DNA of 64,000 bases from Alligator mississippiensis (lineage: Eukaryota > Chordata > Crocodylia > Alligatoridae). The stretch covers positions 252,527,956-252,591,955 of the forward strand of contig NC_081824.1 in assembly GCF_030867095.1 (NCBI RefSeq). The letters run 5' to 3'. Of the stretch, positions 12,241 to 23,791 are shown in pieces (the stretch's first letter is position 1; each line of letters starts with the position of its first letter). The notes under the pieces are model-generated. The model was not told where the DNA came from and searched no databases. It saw only the letters and a program-made list of their open reading frames with translations. The position numbers and the translations under genes were made by a program.

Positions 12241-15200
12241 ACTGATTCCTATATCTATGAGTCTGGGGGTGTCCAGGTGACAAAACAAGCTAAGCAGGCT
12301 GATCAATACTCAAATGGGAGATGCTAGGGAAAAGCCAAGGTACAGCAGAAGACAGAACAGGTTGGTCAGTGAATCAATGGCCCAGTTTGTTGCTAGGGAG
12401 TGGTGTGCAAGTCATTTCTTAGTTGACACTCATTCCCTCTCAACCACTACACAACCAGGGTGCCCAGATGGTCACAGGGTATTGTCAAATGCTGACATGT
12501 TGGTAAAAGCACCTATCCCACAGCTACTCAAGCTGTTCCAATGGTTGAACCCTGTCAGTGCCATCACAACAGCTGAAGCTTTCCCCTAGCACAGTAGTTA
12601 GGCAAGGCTTTGTAAGAATGAGCTTTTTGGAATGGAAAGAGCCAGAGCCTTCAAAATGCAGCACTTGGTGTTCCTTGAAGATGTACTTTGGAACCAAGGT
12701 GTTTGTCAGGTGTGCCAAGGTGCACTTCATAAAGCAGGAGCCAGAACTCTCCTAGACTTGAGGTTAGAGGCTCAGATGGTGTCAACTGGCGTAACTTGAT
12801 TGGAGATATACTGATTTATGCCATTGGCCTTTGGCCCACTGAGGGAGGTGGAATTTGGAATCTCCTGGCTGCACAACCAGCAGTTTATAGTGCCATTTAA
12901 GGAGGGAGAAAAGCTGCATGAAAAGGAAAGGCAGCCAGGCTCTTCACAATTATTGTTCTGCATGCAATGAGGAGTGAATATTTAACTCCTGGCAGAACAT
13001 TACCTCTCAGAGAGCAAAGTGGCTAAGTTAATCAGTTTCCTGAATGCATTCAAGTCCCAAGTGCCAGGAGGAGGATAAAAGTCCAAAACCTTGAGGATGG
13101 TCAAAGTCTCCCACAGCTTCCAGAGAGAGCATTTGCTGGCACCTCTGCTGAGTAGCTAGGAGATTCAAATCACTTTGCTGGACAGGAGGATGATTAACCC
13201 ATCCAAGGGCACATTTCACAGGATGGCTGTGGAGTGGGGAGAAGGAGCAGTACTGCCCTCATGATCATGACCAATCCAAAAGTATCCCCTAAAGCCTTCA
13301 TGGCTCAGTTACCACCCTAGTCAAGCATATCCCCTTAAGGACTCAGAGGAAGTGGTGGCATATCCTGGTGAGGTTCTCTTGATTCCTGACCAAGTCTTTG
13401 GGTCATCTAAAGTGGAGACAGATTCTCATGCGACCAGCTGGCACAAAAACAGCACTAAGGCAATTCCGTGTGTGGAACTCAGCCTAGCTGCTCATCTTCA
13501 CCTTTAGTACATTAATGGTCACCTAAAGTAACCGAGATCCTTATGCAGATATTGCCATGACATGCAGATCTCAGCATTTCCAAGGGAAGTAGAACACTCA
13601 TGCTGGATTCTTGTCATTCAGTCACCTATTTCACAGCCATGGCTGAGACTCAGTTGCTGTTTTAACCCAGTTTGATTAAACTGTTCACATCTCTATTCAT
13701 CTTACAGAGCTGGTGTGACTCAGTCTCAAATGACATAAAACAAGTGGGAGCATTGCTACCTCTGTTGGGGGGATTGTTTGTGATGCATCAGACTCCTTCA
13801 GGGAAGAATCTTGGCCCAGTCCATCTGGGAGAAATGGGGCAGGAGTTTGCTTGAGAGCATGCATGTTAGTTTACAATGTCTGTGCCAACCCACATGAGAG
13901 GATGGTCTCCTCCCTCACAGTTCCCATCTGGAGATGCAACGTGCCAGTCCAAGATGAGAGGCTCCGCTGAAAGGGTGAGTTAGTTTACAAAACCTAAAAA
14001 AGGATATCACTCAAGTGACTTTTGGGTAGAAGTAATTGTCCAAGGTAAGGCCTGTGTTGGACGATCCCCTTTTGCCAATCAACCTCTCTAATGTACATTA
14101 CTTTTGGAATGGCACTAGCTGAATTATAGGAAAGAATGTGATGCTGCACTTAAGCACACTTGATTTATGGAAGAATCTCTACCAATCACCACTAAAATGC
14201 TCCAGCTTGAAACACTGTTTTCCCCAAGTCATTTCTCACAGCAACAGAAGGAAGGATGTTACTGCACAACTTAACCCCTTGTGTATTTTTCAAGAGGTGA
14301 CACCTCATACAGAGCTTTCTAAATTGACTACCATGGAAAGACTCTGTGTTGTAACTCTTTCCTTAACAGTGTATGTATGTTTGTTCCTCTCTGCACAGAA
14401 CCATCCTAGGCAGTGCAGCTCAGGCACTGAGTAAAAGTTGTTCCTGAAATAAGATGAGAGGGGTCAGAGGCCCCCTCTAATCCGATTAAAACGTTAAATC
14501 CATATCACACTGCTACAATGGGATCACATGACTGATCATTGGTGTAAGCTGTTGGGAAGTCTCCTGTGGGAGCAGAAAAACCAGGCAAAATGGCCAGAAT
14601 GTTAACCCTTTGAGACTGCCTGGAGCATTCATTTCTAACAGTTCCAAAAGGGCAAATAAGATTTGAATACAGTATTTTCAACATTTTCAGTCAACTTCAC
14701 TCCCAAATCCATCCCACTGAGATGCCTAGTTCACCACCTAAGAGAGTGCTACAGTCACCTTCATGGCTAATAACAAATTTCTTGCAAAGGCAATAATGAA
14801 CTGTCTTACTACAACCTACTATCACCCAGAAAAGGATATGCTACCAATTGTGGAGGCTTTGCCCATACTAGAAAATTATGGCATAGTCAGAACCATATAC
14901 CATCACTCCTCACTTAAGCTAGTGATATTGGTACAGAGATGCTACACTGTTACACCTATTCCCATATGGAGAGGAGAATAACTATATCTGAGTGATGGTT
15001 TGGCTCTATCAGAAAGAACTGCAGCTTCGGCTAAGTATGTGTAGTCGATGGCAAAATCTTCCTAGTGTTGAAGCAGATATACATGTAGGGTGGCAGGAAA
15101 GGGAATAGGCCATGTCAATATAAAGCACCTTTTACACATTTACACTACTGCTTATCCTAGACTAACTATAAAAGCAAGAGATAATCCAGTATAATTTAAG

Positions 15201-15401
15201 TGCAGATCAGCCCACCCAGATTATATCAGCCTACCTCAAATCACAAAGAAACTCTGGGATCTGGTAATTCATCCATCTGTTCAACTAACCCAAGCAGCTT
15301 TTGATTTTCAGCTGGACCAGACATGTTTATACTGTGGTCAGTAATTGCCTCACAACTTCCTAGTGACTAGGGCCTGCTGCCTCAGGCCTCCTTAGTCCTA
15401 A
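12241..15401. other. Anonymous intergenic DNA
   Basis: No supported gene or clear repeat. ORFs on both strands are short and featureless. One short segment (13921-13974) has exon-like splice signals and is listed separately. Confidence 0.45.
13921..13974 (+). other. Weak candidate cassette exon (54 bp)
   Basis: A pyrimidine-rich stretch ending TCTCCTCCCTCACAG precedes base 13921, and GTGAGT starts at 13975. The 54 bases between are a multiple of three and open only in the frame starting at the first base (18 codons, beginning Phe-Pro-Ser-Gly-Asp). No neighbouring exon was found to support it. This arrangement can occur by chance in 64 kb. Confidence 0.2.
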
Positions 15402-15826
15402 CCAGAGCTGGCCTTAGGAGTGGGAAATGTGGGCACCTGCCCAGGGTGCTACGGTCAGGGGGCACCAAACACACATTCACACACATGCATGAGCATCCGG
15501 CACTCACAGCAGTGCTCTCCCCACACCCTACCCCAACCCCCCCTGCCTTGCTCTGCCCTACCCTGCCCAAGAGCAGGGCACATGCAGACAGGGTGGCACC
15601 TGCTCCAGTCCATTTGCCTTGCTCCACACAGCAGCAGCAGTGCCTGCCCACCCACCTGCCTCATACACCATGATGCTCCAACTCCCTGCCAGACTGTGTC
15701 CCTGCCTGCCTGCCTCTGCCTCTTCCTCTGTCTCTGCTTCACCTGCAGCAGTGTCACTGACTTGGCGGGGATAGGTTGCCAAAATACATGTTTGCCCAGG
15801 GTACTATTTTCCCTAAGGCCAGCTCG
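15402..15826. mobile_element. Small hAT-like MITE (TIR 'GAGCTGGCCTTAGG')
   Basis: The left end CCAGAGCTGGCCTTAGG is matched in reverse complement at the right end (CGAGCTGGCCTTAGGG). A second matching block, GCCCAGGGT(G/A)CTA, lies just inside on each side. The flanks AGTCCTAA (15394-15401) and AGTCCTGT (15827-15834) agree at 6 of 8 bases, which fits a decayed 8-bp hAT duplication. The interior is C-rich, and the frames there (Pro/Cys-rich on the plus strand) are not a transposase. Confidence 0.65.
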
Positions 15827-15984
15827 AGTCCTGTCAGGGACACTTTGCAGGGTAAGAAGGCAGCACTATGGGCTAATAGACTTCCTCACACATAATACAT
15901 AGAGAGGGAGTACAGAAGGAAGTCATCCACACTAGACAGCAAATAGCTGCCTCACCCAGGTGAGGCCCAGCTCCTGCTTCACTG

Positions 15985-16105
15985 GGCCTACACTAGAATC
16001 ACATAGAAATCAGGCTGGTAAGAATCTCTGGAGGTCACCTAGTCCAGCCTCTGCCTAAGGCAGGATCATCCATATTCAAATCCTTGTCTAACCTGTCACT
16101 AAAAT
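15985..16105 (-). mobile_element. CR1 LINE 3'-end remnant
   Basis: The order 'ATAGAAATCAGGCTGG...TCTCTGGAGGTCACCTAGTCC...AGCCTCTGCCTAAGGCAGGATCATCC' matches the conserved CR1 3' untranslated region read on the minus strand. It is short and diverged, so old. Confidence 0.7.
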
Positions 16106-18835
16106 GACACAGTTAACCCTGCCACACAGCCACAAGGCATAACACCCTAACCTGCCACAGGTAAAGCAGGGGGACAACAGAGGTCAACATCCTGCTGCTG
16201 CAAGGGTTTTAACAACTAGCATTTCTCAGGAAACTTTCTCCTAGCAATACAACTGTACCAGTGAGAGCAATGGTGGAGGCACCAATACAAACACAGTCCA
16301 GGCATTTTTTACCTCCACGTTTCCAATTCCGAGTTGGATGACATGGTGTTAAGACCATCTGCAGCTGCAAGCATCTTTTCTTCTCTACAGCAGCTTTTTC
16401 TTCCTGCCCCAGCACCAGTGCCTTACTAATATCAGTGAACAGCAAGAGGTTTTCTCAGAAACACTAGCATAGGGACTTCCCACTGCTAACTACAGAGAGG
16501 CTCCCCTCCCACTCGAGAGGAAAGCAGAGTTGGGGAGGCATGAGTGACTAGCCTGAAGATAGAAACTTTTATGAAAAAGGACACGAAATCCCCATTGGCA
16601 AAGACTCATATCTCAGCTCTTTGGTGCGGTCCCCTGGTGAAGGGCAGACAAGCCTGGCCATTGTCAGGTTCCAGTGCCCAATTAATAGAGAAGCCTCAAA
16701 GGGTAGGGCTATGCAGCCATGACTGAGTGCTTGGCCACAAGCCTGGAGGCAATAAGCTCAGCCCACACCTCCTGCTCTGCTCAAAGTGGGGAGGATACTT
16801 TGGGAGTGCCCCAAGCACTTGAGCATGCCAGGAACCCGGACCTTAAACCAGGGACATCTCCAGGGCATCCATCTCTGTCTTGATGAGGATAGAGCAGGAG
16901 CAGTAGACAGGGTTCCTGTCCTGAGCAGCTGGGCCTGGACAGATCCAAGATTACAGTCATGGGGGTCTGGCCACACCTCCTTCATCTGTGTGGCACATGC
17001 ACAGTGAAGACAGCACATTATACATTGGCTGCAAAGCCTGAGGAGATGTAGCCGCAGCCCCTCAATGTGATCCTGGATGCCAGTGAACTCTGGGAACTCA
17101 CCAGCATATTAGCACAACTCCTGCTGGACCTCTAGGTGTGCTAGGAGCATTGTGAGCTCAACGGCTGGTTGCCATAGGTCTGCACAGAGTCTCTATTTTC
17201 AGCTCCAGAGCCTGCTGCTGTTAGCTCTTCCCCCTTCTCCAGGGGACTCCAGGCAGACTATCCAGAGAGTTCGTAGAGCTCACAGCAGATAAGGGGCTCC
17301 CAGCAGGAGGTGCTCACTGCACAGATGGCAAGAAGTGCTCACTGCACAGATGGCACAGAGCTAATGGGGGCAAAGGGTACTACAGTGCCGCACCCCCCTC
17401 TGAATCCACCCCTGCAGCTGGCTACCATGTGCAGTTGCTGTGCTGGCCTCCTCAGTGGTATTCCCCCATCCCTCATTCTTGGTGCCGTTAGTCCTATACT
17501 TCTAAGGGTCTCAGGGCACTTCCAAGCCTTTAATTATGCTTCACGTTCTCCTCAGGGATGGGACAGTGTGTCCTCATTCCCTTTCTATAGAAGCAAAGGG
17601 GAAAGAAGTGAAGGGTCTGGCTCCAGGTCAAGCAGCAGCCGGGCAAAAGGAATCCAAAGGTAGAAACAACAAGTCCAAGACCATTGTGCATGTCTTTCCA
17701 AAGCCAGGAAACTTACTCAGGGGTTCCTGGCTCCTTGTCCTTCCATCTTGGCTACTTTCAGGGCCCCCTGTGGTAAGGGCACTCACCCTAACTCTGATCA
17801 TATGCTCTTGTGCCAAAAGGAGGCAAAAAGCAAGGACTTTCCAGCAACCAGTTATGAACCTCACCTGCCAACAGAACCCCACAGAGGGAGCTGCGGCCCC
17901 TTGCTAGCCTCAGACCCTCAATTATTTTTTTCTAACTCACTGAATACCTCCTGGGGGTGGAGAGCATGTGACACAGATTGGGCTCTCACTCAGCTGCTAA
18001 TCTGGGAGGACAGAGATTGCATTGTTCAGAGCAGAGATTCAGGCAGCCAACGGTTTGTGGAGAGGTATGTGGTTGGCTGAAGTCCCCTGTAGCCAGAGGA
18101 ACAAAAAAGGCAACATGGCCACTGGATGACTGCAAAGGGACAGGTAAAGCTGGAGTGTGGCCCAGGAGGGAAGGCTAGGAGTAAGAAGAGATTTCTGTGC
18201 TTCTGCTCTGTGACTTTGACGGTCATTGTAGCCTCCCTATGCCTCTGTTTCCCTAATGGGTGCTAGCAGCCTGTCCTTTATCTTTCCCTGGACATGGAGA
18301 AGTGAGGCAAGGCAAGGCAGTCTTAGGTCAAACTGTGCAATCAGATCCGCAGGTCCCATTCATCCCTGGAAAAACTCTGTTTGAGAGATTAGAGTTTGCT
18401 CTGATTAGAGCAGGGCACCATGAATCAACACAATTCAGTCCGTGTTTAGCAGTATGTGCCTTGAGATCACCAGTCATTAGTTATGGTAACAGAAAAAAGG
18501 CTAGGCAGGATATTAAACTGTCACAGAGACTTAACTTGGGGGAGAGATTATCCCACATCTGCCTGCTATAAGGGTTCTTACACCTCCTCCAGTGCTTCTG
18601 AGCGTTTCTGAAGAAAAGAGACCCAATGAGTTGGACCTTGCCCAGCCTGGCACTTTCTAAAAGGCAGAATAGTTACTTTCTTGATAAAAATGCCAGGACT
18701 AAGGTTTTGGTTTTTTTAAGCATAGGACTGAGCTGTGAGCAGGTAAAAACTAGCATGCACCTGTCTTTGAGAGGCAGTCAGGCTTTTTGCCACCTGCCCC
18801 AGCCCTAGCAGATGGAGTGACGAGTTCTATCTGGA
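16106..18835. other. Anonymous intergenic DNA
   Basis: No supported gene. Several 60-120 codon frames (for example 17310-17663 plus, 17628-17882 minus) overlap on opposite strands and have no recognisable domain. Around 18200-18255 the order 'CTCTGTGACTTTGACGG...CCTCTGTTTCCC' is reminiscent of MIR. A 25-bp tandem duplication is listed separately. Confidence 0.45.
17310..17359. repeat. Tandem duplication, 25 bp x 2
   Basis: The units at 17310 and 17335 both begin GTGCTCACTGCACAGATGGC and differ only in the last few bases. It is a simple local duplication. Confidence 0.85.
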
Positions 18836-19095
18836 ATCAGGGCTCATGCTTGAGGTGATATCTTTTATTAGACCAACGAGATTTTTGCAAAAAAAAATCT
18901 TTAATTGCAAGCTTTCAGGCACAAACACCCTTCATCAGGCATGGGAGAAAAGACTATAAAAGTTCTCCTGGGTAGAAATGAAAGTTCATATTTCATAGGA
19001 CTTCACAGAGGAGTCAGTAGATGGAAAGCTCCTCTGGGCAGGCAGTTCTTAGCTAGTAAGGAGTCTCTCAGCTCTCTTGTGAGGCTCTGTTAGGA
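18836..19095 (+). mobile_element. TIR repeat copy ('TTAGACCAAC / CTTCATCAGG' family)
   Basis: The segment begins AATCAGGGCTCATG and carries TTTTATTAGACCAACGAG, an A-run, CTTTAATTGCAAGCTTTC, ACACCCTTCATCAGGC and then a block ending GCAGTTCTTAGCTAGTAAGG. The head is repeated directly at 19269 and the rest is repeated inverted at 19342-19520, so it is the same family as the neighbouring split element. The plus-strand frame over it and the minus-strand frame over the other copy give near-identical peptides simply because the DNA is inverted. Confidence 0.75.
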
Positions 19096-19520
19096 TGCAA
19101 ATTACCTTGAACCAGGGCAGGAGCAGTATCTCAGGTTTCAGGTGGTCACAGTTGCTTCCTGCTTGGGAAATTATGAAGATTTCATTTTAAAAATCAGGTA
19201 AAATGTGGCATCTTCCATGTGTCAGGTATCCCAGTTGTAGCCGTATTGATCTAGAAGAAAAAGCAATCAGGGCTCATGGTAGAGGTAATATCCTTTATTA
19301 GACCAAGATTTTTACAAAAAAAAATTCTTTAATTGCAAGCTTAGACACTCCTTACCAGCTAAGAACTGCCTGCCCAGAGGAGCTTTCCATGTATTGACTC
19401 CTCTGTGAAATCCTATGAAATATGAATTTTCATTTCTACCCAGGAAAACTTTTACAACCTTTTGTCCAATGCCTGATGAAGGATGTTTGTGTCCAAAAGC
19501 TTGCAATTAAAGATTTTTTT

Positions 19521-20280
19521 CATACATTTCATAGACATTAGGGCTGGAAGGGACCTTGTAAGATCTTCGAGTCCAGCCCCCTGCCCCAGGGGCAGGAGGT
19601 CAGCTGGAGTCAAAGGATCCCAGCAAGATAAACATCCAAATGTTTCTTGAAAGAGTCCAGAGTAGGTGCTTGCACCACCTTTTGGGGGGAGTTTGTTCCA
19701 GGCCTTGGGGCCTCAGACAATAAAGAAGTCTTTCCTTATGTCTAACCTAAAACGGTCTTGAACGAGTTTGTGACTGTTGGACCTTGTCATCCCCTGGGGT
19801 GCTCTGGTGAACAGATGTTCCCCCAGATCCTGATGCACACCCCTTATGTACTTATAGGCTTCCACCAAGTCACCCCTGAGCCTGCACTTCTCCAGGCTGA
19901 AGAGTCCCATAGCTTGTAGCCTCTCTTCATAAGGCCTGTTCTCATGCCCTTTAATCATGGATGTGGTGCTCCTCTGGACTCTTTCAAGCTTCTCCAAGTC
20001 CTTCCTAAATTGTGGAGCCCAGAATTGGCTGCAGTACTCCAGCTGGAGCCTCACCAAGGCCTAGTACAGTGGAAGGATGACATCCTGCATCTTGCTCGAG
20101 AAGCATTGGTAGATGCAAGCCAGAGTTTTGTTTGCTTTGCCAGCCACGGTAGTGCATTGGTGGCTCATATTCATCTTGTCATCAATCATGACCCCCAAGT
20201 CTTTTTTGGTTGTGGTGCTAGCCATGCATGTAAGGAAGCTTTGTGACCGATCAGATTTGGCCAAGCGCTCCCCAAAATCC
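19521..20280 (-). mobile_element. CR1 LINE, 5'-truncated and internally deleted
   Basis: The 3' end (19521-19640) has the CR1 signature TTTCATAGAC, GGGCTGGAAGGGACC, GTCCAGCCCCCTGCCCC. Upstream on the minus strand lies the C-terminal part of the CR1 polymerase ORF. The 5' boundary falls at about 20280, where the host TIR element resumes. See the coding remnant for the internal deletion. Confidence 0.9.
19713..20280 (-). pseudogene. CR1 ORF2 remnant: endonuclease end fused to reverse-transcriptase C-terminus
   Basis: From about 20057 down to 19713 the frame gives the typical CR1 RT C-terminal region, including LEYCSQFWAP, LEKLERVQR, and LFSLEKCRLRGDLVEAYKYI. Just upstream (20061-20264) a frame contains KDLGVMIDDKMNMSHQC and KANKTLACI, also standard CR1 RT. 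However, the first residues (LAKSDRSQSFLTCM) belong to the endonuclease domain: the larger CR1 in this window has LAKSDWSRSFMTCI there, about 1.8 kb upstream of its RT tail. The two domains are joined at about 20219, so the central RT, with the catalytic aspartates, is missing. The copy is inactive. Confidence 0.85.
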
Positions 20281-21509
20281 TGTTGGTCTAATAAAAGATA
20301 GCAGCTCTAGTATGAGTCTGATTGCTTTTTCCTCTAGACCAATACAGCTACAAGCTGGATACCCGAGTTCTAGCTGGAACACGTGTTGTCATACCCTCCT
20401 TCCCTCAAAATTTGTTATGCTGCCTACAGAGAAGCTGCTGCCTCCCAGAAAACTTTATAAGGCAGCTGGCTTGGGCAGAGATGTGACTTCACTCGCTTTC
20501 ATTAGTTTTCCTTGTTTTCCTTCCCTGTTTCTTCCACACTGAGGACATTTCCTGGAAAGGATAACACAAGATCATCCTTATCACCTCCTTCTCTTCCAAT
20601 TATAATATTATTATTAAATGTCAGTGCATGTGCTGCTTCAGAAAGACAATAAGAACATTCCTCTTGTTATTATGGTGGGTCACTCAGATCAAAGGAAGGG
20701 AGAAAGAAGTGGAGTTTCACCTCCTGGGACTGTCTGTGCCTGAGTCAGAAGCTCTTCAAAGCATTCTCAAATGCCAGCTACATAGAGATGGACACTACGG
20801 CAGTGTTGGGACAAGCTGTGTCACATGCTAAGAGGTGCCAAGGGGTGGTGTGTGGACATGGGAAGGTGGTGGTGGTAAGTCACTGATGTAATCATTCTAC
20901 AGGAAGTGAAATGAGGCTTGAAGGAACTTGGTCAAGGTGACACAGGACACGGCAAAGCTGAGAGCAGAACCCAGGAATCCTGATTCATGGTGCACTGCTT
21001 TAATCAGACCAATTATTTCTCATCCATTAAGCACCGAAGATCCATCAAAGCCTACAGCTAGGGAAGTTCAATAGTGCCCCCAAACTTTCTGATGCTCCTT
21101 AGCACCTCCGCATAAGAGATACACCAAGCAGGTCTAAACTGTGGCTTACAGCCATCCTTCTCACAGAGGCTACAGGTCCCAAAATGCAATGCTTTTTCTT
21201 GCTCTGAGCTGCTGCCAATCACTGCCTTCTATGAAGGAAGAGATACTCCCAGGCAAGGTGAGGGGGACATATAAACCCACCTAAGGTGCTGAACTGTAAG
21301 ATAGAGGGGAAGCGCAGAGTTAAGGGTAGGTTCTAAAGTATTTCAGGAGCAAGTTGCAGGTCGGTGCTGAACTCAGAGGTGAATTCATCAGCCACTACAA
21401 CGCAGAGTACTAACCACTACATGATCAGTTCAGTGCTCCATGCTGGTTGCACAGCATGCTAGAATTGGTAGCCTTTGTAACCCAAACCCTTGGATTACAA
21501 CTGAAGGGA

Positions 21510-21643
21510 TGTGGGTTTGTAAGGCCCTGTTAGACAAAGCCTTGGCTGGAATGATCTCTTTGGGGCTGGTCCTGCTTTGAGCAGGGAGTTGGACTAGATG
21601 GCCCCCTGAGGACCCTTCCAACCTTCATTTTCTGATTCTAGGA
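21510..21643 (+). mobile_element. CR1 LINE 3'-end remnant
   Basis: The order CTTGGCTGGAATGATC, GGTCCTGCTTTGAGCAGGGAG, TTGGACTAGATGGCC and ACCCTTCCAACCTTCATTTT followed by CTGATTCTA is the CR1 3' region on the plus strand, ending in one copy of the terminal octamer. Confidence 0.85.
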
Positions 21644-22639
21644 GAACACCCCTCAGGTGGAGTACAGAGGCTTACATTCCAGACCCCTTTGCTTTTGCAT
21701 TTTCAGGCTACAAATTGCAGGGGATATTTGCTCTTAGGGCAAGCTCACTGAATGAGCTGGAGTTGCACAGGGGAGGCTTGGTTCCGGGTCTGTTGCTCGA
21801 TGGTTGCTTTGCACTATGAGGACAAATGCAAGCTTCCATTTTGAAGCCTGATCATTATGAGGCCTGCCAAATCCACCCAAGTCGATGTTTTCCCTGTATT
21901 GTGAAATGCTCTAATGATGTCCCCCAGGTAACACAATGCCATTTTGTTCAGGAGACAAAGCCTGAAGCTGGTTAACTCTGCCATCAACAGCAGGTGTCTG
22001 GAATGGCAACAAAGAAACAGCATCAATAATGGAGAAGTGGGGTGAGGGAAGCTAATCAGCTTAATGAAATAAGGCTCAAGGTTAGTAAAGGGCTATTTAT
22101 AGTCTTCTCCTGGTGGAGCCCTGTGCGCTCAGACTCCGGATAAGACCAGCTCCTTAACAACAGTAATAATCATTACAGAAAAAAATTGGAGGGGGGGTTA
22201 AAGCTTGAAAAATTCGCTGCCGGAGGTAAAGCTTTAGAGGCAGAGCTGGCTGGAGTCAGATGTAACTGCATTACAAAGAGATTGAAAGGTTAATAGGAAA
22301 CCAGCTGACGCTGAAAAAGAACAATTAGAGAGGTTAAGGGGCTTAATATTAGATTAATGGCTGCCTGGAGGATCAAATTCAGAGATTCCAGGAAAATGGA
22401 GCTGGGTGCAGAAAAAGCTTTTTCACAGAGCCACACATCTGGTCCTGTCACCCTCTCTGGAGGAGATGGACTGAGATAACTCCAGTGGTCTTCCCCAGCT
22501 CTTTTCCCCCAGTCCCTCAATCTTTTTTCTTTACTGGTCTCCATTGCTGCCCCCTCCTGAACACACATGCCTTCCTCATCTTTGTTTTCTTTGGTCTCCT
22601 GACAGTCCTTGTCATGCAAAGATCTCAGGACACAGCTCT

Positions 22640-22770
22640 CCCAGGTGAGCTAGTGTCACCATGCCCTCATTATACATGGGTAAACTGAGACATGGGCAGC
22701 TGAAGTGACTTGACCAAGGCCACGCACTGAGTCACTGGTAGAGTAAGGTCTCATCTACCAGCCCCTGGCC
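22640..22770 (-). mobile_element. MIR-like SINE fragment
   Basis: On the plus strand the order ACATGGGTAAACTGAGACATGG, then AAGTGACTTGACCAAGGCCAC and GAGTCACTGGTAGAGTAAG corresponds to an inverted MIR core (the 'gtaaactgaggc ... aagtgacttgcccaaggtcac' block known in amniotes). It is diverged; the subfamily is not assignable by eye. Confidence 0.5.
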
Positions 22771-23624
22771 CACTCCACCTCCCTTTTCCTGGTTATGCAG
22801 TAGGGATACTATGCCTTTCTACAGTCTCAGACACTGCAATTATCCACAGCCATCGACAACACCTTTAGCAGGGCCTTTCTGAAATTGGAGCTATTCACAT
22901 TCTGTGGCTTGGCACTGGCCGAGACATGAAGAAGATGAGGCATTGAAATAGGCCTCACACACAGGCAGCCTTCATCTGAGGAGGGACTTTTCATATGGCT
23001 CCAAGGTTTTGCTGGGATCTTCTCTGAGACACAAGCCAGCCTGTTTGCTCTGGCAAATCTCTGGTAGACTTTTGACATCTCATTAGCTCAAGCAGTAAGG
23101 AGCAGGCCGTCACTTTGTGTGATACCCCTGACCTCTCTGACACTGTCAGGACACAAAGGACTGGCATTTTGTAGAACAACATTAGGTTGGAGTTTTTCTA
23201 GTCTCAAAACTGTTTCAGACTCTGCTCAATTCCTGGGGCTGAGCAAGGATCTGACCTAGTCAGCTCACGCTCAGCAATTCATTTCTAAATCAAAGTAACA
23301 AATAGCTCCTAGCCTCTGCTCAGCTAGCAGTGCCTCAGAAATCAGGACCTCGCTCTCTCACTTTGAACCCCTTCTGGATACAATGCCCAGGACCAAACAA
23401 AGAGGAGCCAAGTGAGAGGGCTTTTCTTGGTGGATGAATATGCTGGCACCAGGGTGTACCCTGGCTGTGGTCAGTACAACTGCATACAAAGTCCTGAAGT
23501 AGCACACATGCTTTGCTCCTTTCCTACCTTCTGCAGGGCATTAGCCCTGCACATCTGTGCAGAGCACATCCCCACCAGTCACACCCCTGGCTTGTTCACC
23601 TGCACTTCCTCAACAGGGAGCAAA

Positions 23625-23791
23625 GGTGAGCTTCTGTGGAGGTCTCGTACTGCTGCAGGTCTCAGGTGGGTTTTTTTTCCCTTTCTCTCTCTACACACAC
23701 TCCCCCCCCACCGTTTTAGGTCTTCTCAGCCTGCAAAGGGGCACCTCAGGATTTGATCCATAGAGCAATGACCATTTGAACAGCTCAAAGT
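23625..23791. repeat. Interspersed repeat, copy 1 of two (about 170 bp)
   Basis: The segment runs from GGTGAGCTTCTGTGGAGGTC to GAACAGCTCAAAGT. A second copy lies at 29901-30078, inside the large CR1, with the same order of blocks: 5' motif, pyrimidine tract, CACACA stretch, TCTTCTCAGC, CTCAGGATTTG(A/G)TCCATAGAGCA. I see no TIR or coding capacity. It is a short non-autonomous mobile repeat of unknown family. Confidence 0.75.

Larger units (their letters stand above)
19225..20372. mobile_element. TIR element split by a CR1 insertion
   Basis: The left end (19225 to about 19310) reads TATCCCAGTTGTAGCCGTAT, then TCTAGAAGAAAAAGCAATCA, GGGCTCATGGTAGAGG and TTTATTAGACCAA. The reverse complement of this reappears at about 20283-20372. 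The material between 19521 and about 20280 is CR1 sequence on the minus strand. Removing it joins AATTAAAGATTTTTTT to TTGGTCTAATAAAAGATA, which restores the expected inner order of the family. The host element is therefore a TIR repeat of about 390 bp, older than the CR1 within it. Confidence 0.8.
20376..23624. other. Anonymous intergenic DNA with old SINE and CR1 pieces
   Basis: No supported gene. Two stretches on the minus strand resemble the MIR central region: 20890-20990 (GAAATGAGGCTTGAAGGAAC, then CAAGGTGACACAGG) and 22665-22750. A CR1 3' end is listed separately. The remaining ORFs show no recognisable domain. Confidence 0.45.

Noticed and set aside
18905-19506. Two near-identical about 62-codon peptides on opposite strands (18905-19093 plus, 19312-19506 minus)
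   Set aside because: The similarity comes from inverted copies of one TIR repeat, not from a duplicated gene.
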